From JAHZMA01 sp965205905 (GTDB taxonomy: Bacteria; Pseudomonadota; Alphaproteobacteria; JABAAW01; JAHZMA01), in NCBI GenBank assembly GCA_965205905.1, contig CBDBHZ010000001.1:62001-126000 (forward strand): DNA of 64,000 bases, in the 5' to 3' direction. Under the pieces are notes generated by a model that saw nothing but the letters and a program-made list of their open reading frames with translations, was not told the DNA's origin and searched no databases. The position numbers and the translations under genes are program-made. This document shows positions 43,794-51,680 of this stretch, in pieces; the stretch's first letter is position 1; each line of letters starts with the position of its first letter.

Positions 43794-44990
43794 TTACCTT
43801 CGTGTGAATTGCGCTTCGTGTTCCGCCATTTTGTTCAGCCAGCCTTGCGCCGCTTCTTCATCGCCATTTTCTTCACGTTCAATCCGCGACATCATGCGGA
43901 AATAATGTCGATTTTCAGTGCCGACTTTTTCCTTATATGTTTCCATACTCGTTCGTGCCTTGCCCCAGATTTCAGCATCAACCAGTGATTCCACCAATAG
44001 CAAAATCGTAACAGGATTATCCATATCGCGCGCACATAACACTTCCATCGACCGCGCTTTATCAAGATTATTTTTTGGTTTTGACATCCGAATATACGCC
44101 GCCGCCATCTCGGCATTGGCAATTTCATGCCAGTGTTTTTCAATCAGCCCCATCGCCTTGCGCGATTTATTTTGCTGTTCTAACACGCGCACATAAAGAT
44201 GCACACCCGTTTCAGGCATGGCATTATAAGCAGCAGCGCCATGCTTTTCAGCCTTCGGCAACTGTTCTTCTTTCAGCGCCGCTTCGGCAAGTGCCCAGTG
44301 CATTTCTGCGCCACGTTGTCCTGCCTCGTCCTTGCTGATGGCATCTAAATTTTTCAGCTGTTGCAAGGTTTCTAAACCATCTTCAAAAGCCCGTAAATTT
44401 AATTGTAGCGAGAAAATCTCTTTCAATAACACAGTAGAGGCGGGTTGCAAAATTAATGCGCGTTTGGCATAAGCGAGTGCTTCGGCAAATAACCGTTGCT
44501 CTTTGGCATGGCGCATCAGCCCCAACAAGCCCAAAAATGCGGTGTTTGGCTTATCCAGCAATTTTTGGAAATAGGCGACTGCTGCCTCGTGGTCGCCTGC
44601 TAATTGCGATGCTTGCGCGGCAAACAGCGTGGATACCGTATCATTTTCTAGCAATTCATGCGCCTTGCCCGTCATTCGTTTGGCGGCTTTTTGGTCGCCT
44701 GATGCAATCGCTACTAATGCGTGAGTCAGCACATCATACCCGCGTTCTTGTTGGCGTTTGCTCCAATATTTGCTCACCAGAGTCGGCAGATTATTTAGGC
44801 GATGCCACGAATTTGTGATAATTACCGATAGCACGCACAGAATAATCACCAGTGCTACCGCAAAACCGATGGTGGTATCAATATTCCATTGCGCCCACAC
44901 AATATGCACATGTCCCGGACGGTTGGCAAGCCACACGGATAGCCACACCAATAAACCGATTTTTATGCCCCAACTGATTGCTTTGGTCAT
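43794..44990 (-). CDS. hemY: HemY-like tetratricopeptide membrane protein
   Basis: 398 residues. Two N-terminal membrane helices (IKIGLLVWLSVWLA and TIGFAVALVIILCVLSVII) flank the HemY signature GHVHIVWAQWNIDTTIG. Helical TPR-like repeats fill the rest. This is the proteobacterial HemY_N family encoded with hemC/hemD, an inner-membrane protein of unclear role in haem synthesis; it is not protoporphyrinogen oxidase. It is 11 bases downstream of the Mic60-like gene, in the order hemC-hemD-Mic60-hemY typical of Alphaproteobacteria. Confidence 0.85.
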   Translation of the reverse strand: MTKAISWGIKIGLLVWLSVWLANRPGHVHIVWAQWNIDTTIGFAVALVIILCVLSVIITNSWHRLNNLPTLVSKYWSKRQQERGYDVLTHALVAIASGDQKAAKRMTGKAHELLENDTVSTLFAAQASQLAGDHEAAVAYFQKLLDKPNTAFLGLLGLMRHAKEQRLFAEALAYAKRALILQPASTVLLKEIFSLQLNLRAFEDGLETLQQLKNLDAISKDEAGQRGAEMHWALAEAALKEEQLPKAEKHGAAAYNAMPETGVHLYVRVLEQQNKSRKAMGLIEKHWHEIANAEMAAAYIRMSKPKNNLDKARSMEVLCARDMDNPVTILLLVESLVDAEIWGKARTSMETYKEKVGTENRHYFRMMSRIEREENGDEEAAQGWLNKMAEHEAQFTRR

Positions 44991-45001
44991 GTTTCTATTC
45001 C

Positions 45002-46771
45002 TTAGCCTTGTTCGTCAGTTTGCGCCACATCAGCGGATTCACCATTGGGTTCATTGGCTGATTCATTACTGAATTCATCACTCAAATCTTTCAATGATTC
45101 TGTAATTTTATCGCCAATTTCCAACCTGATGGCATCAACCGCTTCTAGCACTTCTTGGCGTGCTTCGGCTTGTTTCAACCATTCTGATAATTTTGTTTCT
45201 TGTCCATAGCGGATAATATCAGGCTTGGCATAGCGGATGCCTTCTTCCAGATTGCCCTGCGAGAGATAATATTCCGCACGCAGTAAATCGTTAAGGTCGG
45301 TGATTTGCTCTTGCTTTTTGAAATGCACGAGCGAGCGCACCCTTACAAGCGCTTGTTCTTTCCAATCTTCGGCTTCGCTATCGGTTTTCTTAACCAATAC
45401 AGGATAGAGGAAATCACTATATTGTTGCGATAAAATCGGCAGCGCGATAATCGGTTTATTTTGGTGAAACCTTAAAGTAGCAATATCGTTGCTAATATCA
45501 TCACGGTAATCAGTGTTTTTGGTTAATTCATCAAAACGACTTAATTGTATCTGAAAATTGAGACCATCGCGAATGCGGGCATCAAGCAGTTCTAGCGCAT
45601 AAAACAAACCGATTGAACGGCTGAAATTACGTTCAAATAATTGCCCTGATTCCACTTCCACATTTTCCAAACGGCGCGATAACAGCCGCGAATTTTCTTC
45701 TAACTGTTTCAACAAACCCGTTAGAGAATCGATTTGCACCTGATTGGTAACTGATTCTTTTTTCAAGATTTCCACACCTAACCGTGCATCTTCTAGTTTT
45801 TTCAACTCATCTGCCGATATGCCCTTCTGCTGTCCAAACACTTCCACGCCTTGTTCTTGCTGAAAATTGAAAGTTAATAAGGCAAGGCTGGCATTGGCTT
45901 GTTCAACCTGTGCTAACCGTTCTTCCATCACAGTGATTCTATCAAGCACGACGCCTATTTGCAAATTGCCACCGCCACCGCTTTCACCGCCCTCGCCACC
46001 ATGTCCATCATCATATCCTTCGCCATGGTCATCGCCGTGTCCGCCACCTAACGAGGCTTGTAATTTTCTATCAATGCCATCAGACCAAAGTGGGCGCGTT
46101 ACCACTGCTAAAATAGCCATGAAAGAGAGTAATAATGCCCAATGGGCGGCTGTTGATTTTGGTAAATCAGAGGCAGCAGCACCGTGCCCATGTCCGCCAC
46201 CGCCATGTCCGTCGTCATCATTAGGGCTAGAGATGGCAGCTTCTTCCATCATTGCTTCTGCCATTGTTGGTGTTGGTTCAGCTTTTTTTTCTGCCGCTGC
46301 TTGTTTGGCTTTGCTACGGTCGCGAAAAGCACCACCACCGTCGACAGTTGCTTCTTTTTTATCCAGTTCGGCTGGTTTTATATCATCGTCAACAGCAGAA
46401 ATATCACCCATAGCATCATCGCCAAATTCTTTCATCATCGCCAAATCGGCAGCGCTTAAAGGTTCTTCACTGGAATTCTCCTCGCTGGAAGTTTCTTCAT
46501 TGGTAGCTTGTTCGGTGGAAAAATTTGAGGGGTCCATTTCAGGATTGCCTTCTAATGCTTTTTTAAAAAATTCAGGCAAAATAATATCTTTCCTGAACGC
46601 ACTTGCATTAATCAATTCCAAACGGTTCGCAGGAATTCGAGCGCGTTGCTTCCAGCCTTGCACTGTGCTAACGCCCAGCCCTATTTCTTTCGCCATGGGC
46701 CTTAGGCCACCGAAGCTATCTAATACGGCGACAACATATTCTTCACCAATAATATCAAAAGGTTCTGCCAT
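45002..46771 (-). CDS. Mic60/mitofilin-like membrane protein with N-terminal HTH
   Basis: 589 residues. Layout: a helix-turn-helix-like segment (about 12-50, with GVSTVQGWKQRARIPANR); an acidic, Glu/Ser-rich stretch; a Gly/His-rich patch (DDDGHGGGGHGHG); one membrane helix (HWALLLSFMAILAVVTRPLW, about 212-231); a second His/Gly/Asp-rich tract; a coiled coil (about 275-370); and a helical C-terminal region ending acidic. Position between hemD and hemY is that of the alphaproteobacterial Mic60 homologue, which shapes intracytoplasmic membranes and is the ancestor of the mitochondrial MICOS subunit. Overlaps hemD by 17 bases. The HTH is like those used for DNA or protein contacts in YdaS/CI-type proteins; its role here is unknown. 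Confidence 0.7.
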   Translation of the reverse strand: MAEPFDIIGEEYVVAVLDSFGGLRPMAKEIGLGVSTVQGWKQRARIPANRLELINASAFRKDIILPEFFKKALEGNPEMDPSNFSTEQATNEETSSEENSSEEPLSAADLAMMKEFGDDAMGDISAVDDDIKPAELDKKEATVDGGGAFRDRSKAKQAAAEKKAEPTPTMAEAMMEEAAISSPNDDDGHGGGGHGHGAAASDLPKSTAAHWALLLSFMAILAVVTRPLWSDGIDRKLQASLGGGHGDDHGEGYDDGHGGEGGESGGGGNLQIGVVLDRITVMEERLAQVEQANASLALLTFNFQQEQGVEVFGQQKGISADELKKLEDARLGVEILKKESVTNQVQIDSLTGLLKQLEENSRLLSRRLENVEVESGQLFERNFSRSIGLFYALELLDARIRDGLNFQIQLSRFDELTKNTDYRDDISNDIATLRFHQNKPIIALPILSQQYSDFLYPVLVKKTDSEAEDWKEQALVRVRSLVHFKKQEQITDLNDLLRAEYYLSQGNLEEGIRYAKPDIIRYGQETKLSEWLKQAEARQEVLEAVDAIRLEIGDKITESLKDLSDEFSNESANEPNGESADVAQTDEQG

Positions 46772-47597
46772 TAATCTTACCCTTATATTTTACCATTCCT
46801 TCATTAAGCCTCACCATTTCTAGCAAGCTTTTTATCATTGCATCATCACAAGATATGTCAGCAATTTTGGTGTTCACAGAGATATTAAGACCCTGTTCTC
46901 GCCATTTTCCAACATATTTTTCGACCATATCACATACAGCCTGACTCAAGCATACAAGACTTATAGTATATTTTAAATGATTTTGCAAAGTATGATTATA
47001 AAAATTTATCATAAAAATTTCAGCCGTACGTGGCGAGAATAACATAATGGCATAAATTTGTGGCAAAATATCAGCAAAATCATTGGGCAGGCTAGGCACT
47101 GCAATGGTTTGATACAGGCTGATACGCTTCACATGAAAGCCTGCTTCGTTCAATTTTTCTGCCAATGAATGGGGATGATTATCGGCCGCGCCATGATAAA
47201 GCCGCATATTTTTTTTGTTTTTATCGGCATGGGTGCAAATAAGCTGATACAGAGTCTCAACATTGCCAGAAGCGGTGAAAATATTGGTAAAGCCATAATT
47301 TTTGGCAGTTTGCGCGGTTTTTATCCCAACAGCATAGAGAGGCAAACTTTGCAATTTTTGCTTCAAACTAGCATTTTTTTGGGTGGGGTGATTCTGCAAA
47401 TGATGCATCAAGGCACGTACCCCATTGGCTGAGGTAAAAATCAAACCACCACTATCATCATCAGGCAATGTAGCATCAGGTAAAAAACTCACTTCCATCA
47501 TCGGCATGATGATGGGATGAAAACCGTGTTGTTGCAATTTTTTAGCTAGAATTTCGGCATCAAGTGCAGGACGGGTGATGAGGATATTAGGCTTCAT
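46755..47597 (-). CDS. hemD: uroporphyrinogen-III synthase
   Basis: 280 residues. The family is poorly conserved, but the plan fits: ILITRPALDAEILAKKLQQHGF at the start, LIFTSANGVRAL (about 56-67), YAVGIKTAQTAKNYGF, RLYHGAADN, KRISLYQT and IMLFSPRTAEIF (about 180-191), VCLSQAVCDMV. It closes hydroxymethylbilane to uroporphyrinogen III. It starts three bases after hemC ends, which supports the call. The C-terminal 20 residues overlap the next gene. Confidence 0.85.
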   Translation of the reverse strand: MKPNILITRPALDAEILAKKLQQHGFHPIIMPMMEVSFLPDATLPDDDSGGLIFTSANGVRALMHHLQNHPTQKNASLKQKLQSLPLYAVGIKTAQTAKNYGFTNIFTASGNVETLYQLICTHADKNKKNMRLYHGAADNHPHSLAEKLNEAGFHVKRISLYQTIAVPSLPNDFADILPQIYAIMLFSPRTAEIFMINFYNHTLQNHLKYTISLVCLSQAVCDMVEKYVGKWREQGLNISVNTKIADISCDDAMIKSLLEMVRLNEGMVKYKGKINGRTF

Positions 47598-47600
47598 GTT

Positions 47601-48590
47601 TCATACTTGATTCGTTGTGGGTAACAGATGTGGTGCTTGTATTTTCAGTTTTTCAGCAAGGGCAATCCCCATCATCTCAGGGCTTTTGAATTGCCCATCA
47701 CTGCCAGTGAGTGTGCCTGTGAGAGTGTCACTGCCATCATCGTTACTTAATTGCGCGGTGATATGGCTATTGGCAGGCATCATGCGTTTTTTATCATTCA
47801 TGGTGCGGTGTTGAAATTGCGTCAACACGCCAATCGCAGTATGGCACGAGCCACCCAAACAACGCAACAACGCCCGTTCTGCCAGCAACTCATCTAATGT
47901 GAGTGCGTGTGATAGCGGATAAAGCGCGGTATGTAACGCGATATTATCGGTATGGCAGGTGGCGGCAATAATGCCCTGACTGGCAGCAGGCAACATAATT
48001 TTTGGGTCAAGCGGCATCACATTGGGCGTCATATTTTGCCCCGTTACCATATCCATGCGTAGCAAGCCCGCCATTGCCAATATAATGGCATCTAGTTTTT
48101 GACTGTGCATTTTTTCAATTCGGGTTTCAATGCGCCCGCGTAACGGGATTATCTGTAAATCTGGGCGAATGGCGCGTAATTGCGCGGCACGGCGTGGCGA
48201 TGATGTGCCAATGCAAGCCTTAGGCGGTAAATCATTTAGCGTTTGGTAATGTTGCACACGCCCAATCAGGCAATCGCGCCGATCATCACGCGGTAAAATA
48301 CAAGCGAGCTTAATATCATCATGCAGGCTACTCTCTAAATCTTTGGCAGAATGCACAGCAATATCAATCTCATCATTGATAAGCGCATCATCAAGCTGTT
48401 TAATGAATAAGCCTTTACCGCCAATATCGTAAAGCGGACGGTCTTGGATTTCATCACCTTGCGTGCTGATGGGGATAATATGATAGGTGATATTATCAAA
48501 ATGCTGATTTAAGAATTGGAGGAAAATATCAGTCTGTTTGCGCGCCAATGGCGATGCTCTGGTGCCAATGCGTAAGGTTTTTGTGGGCAT
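47601..48590 (-). CDS. hemC: hydroxymethylbilane synthase (porphobilinogen deaminase)
   Basis: 329 residues. RIGTRASPLARKQTD opens the protein. Q-G-D-E-I-Q-D, GGKGLFIKQLDDALINDEIDIAVHSAKDL, RDDRRDCLIG, GTSSPRRAAQLRAIRPDLQIIPLRGRIETRI and the dipyrromethane cofactor Cys region RALLRCLGGSCHTAIG (about 241-256) are all present. It polymerises four porphobilinogens to hydroxymethylbilane for haem and corrinoid synthesis. First gene of the minus-strand hem unit. Confidence 0.95.
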   Translation of the reverse strand: MPTKTLRIGTRASPLARKQTDIFLQFLNQHFDNITYHIIPISTQGDEIQDRPLYDIGGKGLFIKQLDDALINDEIDIAVHSAKDLESSLHDDIKLACILPRDDRRDCLIGRVQHYQTLNDLPPKACIGTSSPRRAAQLRAIRPDLQIIPLRGRIETRIEKMHSQKLDAIILAMAGLLRMDMVTGQNMTPNVMPLDPKIMLPAASQGIIAATCHTDNIALHTALYPLSHALTLDELLAERALLRCLGGSCHTAIGVLTQFQHRTMNDKKRMMPANSHITAQLSNDDGSDTLTGTLTGSDGQFKSPEMMGIALAEKLKIQAPHLLPTTNQV

Positions 48591-48677
48591 GGTTATTCAT
48601 CAAAAAAATAGGTGATTGCAATATACGATAAAAAGAGGCATATTATGTGAGTTAAATTGTAACAAAACCATCAAGGA

Positions 48678-48860
48678 ATGTCAAAAAAGATGCAAGAAGA
48701 TAATAGGGCAGTGGAAAAGCCTGATAAGCCCTTGCCTGTAAGTGCAAAATCGGGTAAGGAAAAATCAGGAACATCAGATAAGGAAGCGGCGTTACAACGC
48801 AACCTGAAGCAAAATATTGCACGGCGCAAACAGCAACAAAAAGCCCGCAGTAAAATGTAG
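48678..48860 (+). CDS. small basic hypothetical protein
   Basis: 60 residues, very rich in Lys, Gln and Arg (KQQQKARSKM end), no hydrophobic segment. AAGGAATG gives a start at 48678, though the purine tract is very close; ATG at 48690 is an alternative. It lies divergent from hemC and 21 bases before dcd. Short Lys-rich proteins of this type (ending in RRKQQ.KAR) are common in Alphaproteobacteria without known function. Confidence 0.6.
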   Translation: MSKKMQEDNRAVEKPDKPLPVSAKSGKEKSGTSDKEAALQRNLKQNIARRKQQQKARSKM

Positions 48861-48881
48861 TGGTAAATTGGAGAAAAAATA

Positions 48882-49436
48882 ATGGGCGTTTTGCCAGATA
48901 ATTGGATTAGAGAACAAGCACAGAATAACGGTATGATAGAACCTTTTATTGAGGCGCAAAAGCGTGAGGGGGTTATTTCGTATGGCTTATCATCTTATGG
49001 TTATGATGCCAGAGTATCGGACGAATTCAGCATTTTCACCAATGTTGATTCGGCGATTGTTGACCCGAAAGATTTTCGCGATGAAGCGTTTGTAAAGCGT
49101 CAGCAAGATGTGTGTGTGATACCGCCTAATTCGTTCGCATTGGCGCGCACAGTTGAGTATTTTAGAATTCCACGTGATGTGTTGGTGGTGTGTTTGGGCA
49201 AATCCACCTATGCCAGATGCGGGATTATCGTGAATGTTACGCCGCTTGAGCCAGAATGGGAGGGGCATGTAACATTGGAATTTTCTAACACCACGCCATT
49301 GCCTGCAAAGATTTATGCCAATGAGGGCGCGTGTCAGTTTCTGTTTTTGAAAGGCGAGGGCGATTGCGATGTATCATATGCCGACCGCAAAGGAAAATAT
49401 CAGGGACAACGGGGGGTTACACTGCCGAGAATTTGA
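48882..49436 (+). CDS. dcd: dCTP deaminase
   Basis: 184 residues. It converts dCTP to dUTP for thymidylate synthesis. Trimeric dUTPase-fold motifs: GLSSYGYDARVSDEF near the start, NSFALARTVEYFRIPRDVLVVCLGKSTYARCGIIVNVTPLEPEWEGHVTLEFSNTTPLPAKIYANEGACQ, with the catalytic Glu in the EWEGHVTLE block, and a C-terminal KYQGQRGVTLPRI. GGAG lies upstream of the ATG. Confidence 0.95.
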   Translation: MGVLPDNWIREQAQNNGMIEPFIEAQKREGVISYGLSSYGYDARVSDEFSIFTNVDSAIVDPKDFRDEAFVKRQQDVCVIPPNSFALARTVEYFRIPRDVLVVCLGKSTYARCGIIVNVTPLEPEWEGHVTLEFSNTTPLPAKIYANEGACQFLFLKGEGDCDVSYADRKGKYQGQRGVTLPRI

Positions 49437-49453
49437 GGCATTAATAGCGGCAT

Positions 49454-49473
49454 AATATCCGCTAGCGGATATT
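49454..49473. terminator. perfect 20-base palindrome between dcd and the toxin gene
   Basis: AATATCCGCT followed directly by its exact inverse. It contains the stop codon of the minus-strand toxin (49462-49464) and lies 18 bases after the dcd stop, with a T-rich stretch on the plus side. Possibly a shared terminator; without a loop it is weak. Confidence 0.4.
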
Positions 49474-49749
49474 AATGCGTTTTAGTTTATCATAGATATT
49501 TTTATGATGCCCGATAAGCACAATATTCAAAATTTCAATTGCTTGATGATTGCTGATTCTATAAATGATTCGGTAGGGTGCGACTTTATTTTTATGTCTT
49601 CTATAATCGCCAGAATTTTTTAACATTGGATTTTGCAGAGGATTTGCTTTTAAATCAACTTCAATTGCTTTAGCAATTCTTTTTTGGTAGTTTTGTGGAA
49701 TTTTCTTTAATGATTTTCTAGCATCTTGTGAGTAAACAATCTCGGTCAT
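49462..49749 (-). CDS. RelE/ParE superfamily toxin, copy 2
   Basis: 95 residues, nearly the same as the toxin at 28290: TEIVYSQDARKSLKKIPQNYQKRIAKAIEVDLK against TEIIYSNDARKSLKKILQNHQNKIAKAIEVDLK, and identical HKNKVAPYRIIYRIS. It diverges at the C-terminus (LKRINIR versus LKRIKHSDES), where the flanking palindrome supplies the stop. The differences are spread along the length, so this is a diverged duplicate rather than a recent identical copy. Confidence 0.8.
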   Translation of the reverse strand: MTEIVYSQDARKSLKKIPQNYQKRIAKAIEVDLKANPLQNPMLKNSGDYRRHKNKVAPYRIIYRISNHQAIEILNIVLIGHHKNIYDKLKRINIR

Positions 49750-49752
49750 TTA

Positions 49753-49938
49753 TCAGATTTTATATTTCTCATAAAATTCTGGACCCAACTCTTTCATCAC
49801 TTCATTATGGGGAGTCCACTCTGTATTCGTTGCCATAACTTCATCAGCAAGCTTAATCAACGCCAAATCAAATTCATCAGGCTCTTCATAGATTTCTTGA
49901 CTGGTATTATCAGCAATCGGCTGTTGCAACTTACCCAT
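49753..49938 (-). CDS. type II antitoxin, copy 2
   Basis: 61 residues. Identical ends to the antitoxin at 28101 (MG.LQQPIADNTSQE, VMKELGPEFYEKYKI) with a different central segment (FDLALIKLADEVMATNTEWTPHNE). The stop lies three bases before the toxin ATG, the same spacing as in copy 1. Divergence is concentrated in the middle, which may set partner specificity so that the two pairs do not cross-neutralise (inference). Confidence 0.75.
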   Translation of the reverse strand: MGKLQQPIADNTSQEIYEEPDEFDLALIKLADEVMATNTEWTPHNEVMKELGPEFYEKYKI

Positions 49939-49972
49939 GATTTGTATCCTTCATCATTAAAATAATGAATTT

Positions 49973-50001
49973 ATTGTATCGTAACGAACAAACATAGTCA
50001 A
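49973..50001 (-). promoter_or_regulatory. toxin-antitoxin promoter, copy 2
   Basis: Minus strand TTGACT (50001-49996), 17 bases, TACAAT (49978-49973). The same boxes and spacing, and almost the same sequence down to the start codon, as upstream of 28101. Confidence 0.7.
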
Positions 50002-50011
50002 GGAATTTCTG

Positions 50012-50321
50012 ATGCCAGTATTAAAATACAGCGGTGGGATTGTTAAGGCTAGCACCATCTTTAGTGTTAAGCAACAGCGACACGCACCGCCCTCGTGTTG
50101 AAATACAGTGGGGGTTGTTAAGGCTTGCTCGATATTAGTATTAAACACAGCGGTGGGGGGTATGGGTGAGGTTTGCACCTCCAGAGTATTACACACAGGC
50201 GGGGGGATTATCAAGGGGGGTCGCAACAAGGTGGGTGTCCTACGGACATACCCACCGAGAAGTTGCGCCGCACCCCCCTTGATACTATAAACCGACTCCG
50301 CAAAGCCCCCATATATTAATG
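50012..50321. repeat. composite repeat block, copy 4
   Basis: Fills the gap between the TA pair and the ankyrin gene. Four direct variants of ATTGAAATACAGCGGGGG lie at about 50012, 50095, 50139 and 50187. CGACACGCACCGCCCTCG lies near 50080. A hairpin element with perfect 12-base inverted ends, ATCAAGGGGGGT (50210-50221) and ACCCCCCTTGAT (50272-50283), holds nested stems CGCAAC/GTTGCG and GGTGGGT-GTCC-TAC-GGAC. The block ends with a CGCAAAGCCCCC/ATATATTAATG module at 50298-50321. No gene is seen here. Confidence 0.75.
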
Positions 50322-50346
50322 TCTTGCAAAATGCACCGCCCTTGTT

Positions 50347-51438
50347 TTATTTACTTGCCTCGTCCGCCAATGCTTGTTCGATGATGCGGACGACTTCTTC
50401 GGCTTTTTCGATGTGGGCGGGAAAAGAGGCTTTTACAGAGTCATAATATAGTTGATCGCTATTATTTGTACTAATATAAATATCTTTTAAAATTCTAACT
50501 CTCTCCTCTGCTTTTTCAAGTGGAGTCCTATATGGAGGAGTGCCATCATAAGATGATTTGGCATGTAAATCCACTCCCAAATCAATGAGGAATTTTATCA
50601 ATTCATTGGAACGTTCCCAGTGAATCGTATTTATTAAAGGGGACTTGTGACTATCTGTTACAATATTTGAGTCAGCACCATTTGATATTAAAAATTTTGC
50701 GATTTCTAATGTGCCAACATAACTGAAAATTGTTTTACTCCATTTTGGATTTTTTGAATTAATAACAGCACCATTGTCCAAAAAAAACTGAATCAGTGGA
50801 ATAATGTTATTATTGTGTGTGTTTGCTAACTCCATAAATAACGGGTTAACTGCGTAACCTGAGTAATAATCAAAATAGATTTCAGGGTGTTCCGTTACTG
50901 CCTGCAACAAAATTTTATCGATGGTGGGTGAAAACTCAACTTTATAAAACCCGACAATATCATTCAGATAATATCTTATGTGATAATGTTTTACGTAAAT
51001 ATTATCTTTTTTGGTTCTAAAGAAATTTTTCTCTATTTCAATATTATTGGTATAGGTCAGTATTTCTTCTTGATGATGTATTAATTTAGCAAGGTCTTTT
51101 GGTTGAAATTGTTTTAATTCATCGATAATAGCACTCACATCATTTTCAGTAAAAGTATCAAGCAATTCTGAATTTTTTAAAGCCACATAATAACTAAATA
51201 ATTTTAAGTCGGTGGTTGTTAATTCGCTGGGCAATGTTTCAATTTTCGAGAATCTTTTTCTGATAGCCAATTTTTGCTCATCGGTGAACCATTCTTCGGA
51301 AACAAGCGGCTTTTCGACAGAAGATTTTACTGTAGATGCTTGGCTAATATTATTTGTTGCTAACCAAGTCAACACCACACCCACCATAATAAATATGGCA
51401 GGTATGATAATGCAAAGGCGGTAATTTTTTATATTCAT
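50347..51438 (-). CDS. membrane-anchored ankyrin-repeat protein
   Basis: 363 residues. One N-terminal hydrophobic segment (LCIIIPAIFIMVGVVLTWLA, about 7-26) acts as an uncleaved anchor or signal; there is no lipobox Cys. The middle (30-200) is helical without recognised motifs. Ankyrin repeats follow (about 205-310): NPLFMELANTHNNNIIPLIQFFLDNGAVIN, SYVGTLEIAKFLISNGADSNI, SPLINTIHWERSNELIKFLIDLGVDLHA and TPLEKAEERVRILKDI. The C-terminus is Ala/Glu-rich. It is divergent from a second, larger ankyrin gene. Likely periplasmic protein-protein contacts; partner unknown. Confidence 0.75.
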   Translation of the reverse strand: MNIKNYRLCIIIPAIFIMVGVVLTWLATNNISQASTVKSSVEKPLVSEEWFTDEQKLAIRKRFSKIETLPSELTTTDLKLFSYYVALKNSELLDTFTENDVSAIIDELKQFQPKDLAKLIHHQEEILTYTNNIEIEKNFFRTKKDNIYVKHYHIRYYLNDIVGFYKVEFSPTIDKILLQAVTEHPEIYFDYYSGYAVNPLFMELANTHNNNIIPLIQFFLDNGAVINSKNPKWSKTIFSYVGTLEIAKFLISNGADSNIVTDSHKSPLINTIHWERSNELIKFLIDLGVDLHAKSSYDGTPPYRTPLEKAEERVRILKDIYISTNNSDQLYYDSVKASFPAHIEKAEEVVRIIEQALADEASK

Positions 51439-51449
51439 TTTATTATTCT

Positions 51450-51593
51450 TTATTTGAATTTTTTATTAACTAAAAGTTGTTTGGCTTCAGTAATCTGGCG
51501 TTTTAATTGCAACAAATTACAATTATCCGTTTGATTGCTATTATGCTGAAGTTCACACGCAAGTTTAACAATATTTTCGAATGTTAGCAACAT
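51450..51593 (-). CDS. possible 47-residue protein upstream of the ankyrin gene
   Basis: An open frame of 47 codons, ATG (51593-51591) to TAA, predicts a charged helical peptide (MLLTFENIVKLACELQ...LLQLKRQITEAKQLL). It ends 11 bases before the ankyrin ATG on the same strand. No clear ribosome site. It overlaps nothing else except repeat-like sequence upstream, so it may be real, but evidence is thin. Confidence 0.3.
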   Translation of the reverse strand: MLLTFENIVKLACELQHNSNQTDNCNLLQLKRQITEAKQLLVNKKFK

Positions 51594-51645
51594 GGTATAG
51601 TCACGACACGCACCGCACTTCACCCCAAACTATCAACAGTAATCC

Positions 51646-51674
51646 TTGACGTTTGATGATTATGTTTTTATACT
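51646..51674 (+). promoter_or_regulatory. sigma70 promoter of the ankyrin lipoprotein gene, probably leaderless
   Basis: TTGACG (51646-51651), 17 bases, TATACT (51669-51674). The ATG follows after only six bases, where transcription would start. No Shine-Dalgarno sequence can fit. Confidence 0.65.
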
Positions 51675-51680
51675 AACAGA

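Noticed and set aside
45867..46823. 318-codon plus-strand open frame opposite the Mic60-like gene
   Set aside because: Pro/Ser-rich shadow of the Gly/His/Glu-rich coding strand, no signal or domain.
50012..50210. CRISPR array
   Set aside because: The four repeated units are irregularly spaced, unequal, and no cas genes are nearby.
49957..50290. Short open frames on both strands in the repeat block
   Set aside because: They read through palindromic modules and share peptide fragments with frames in the other repeat copies.
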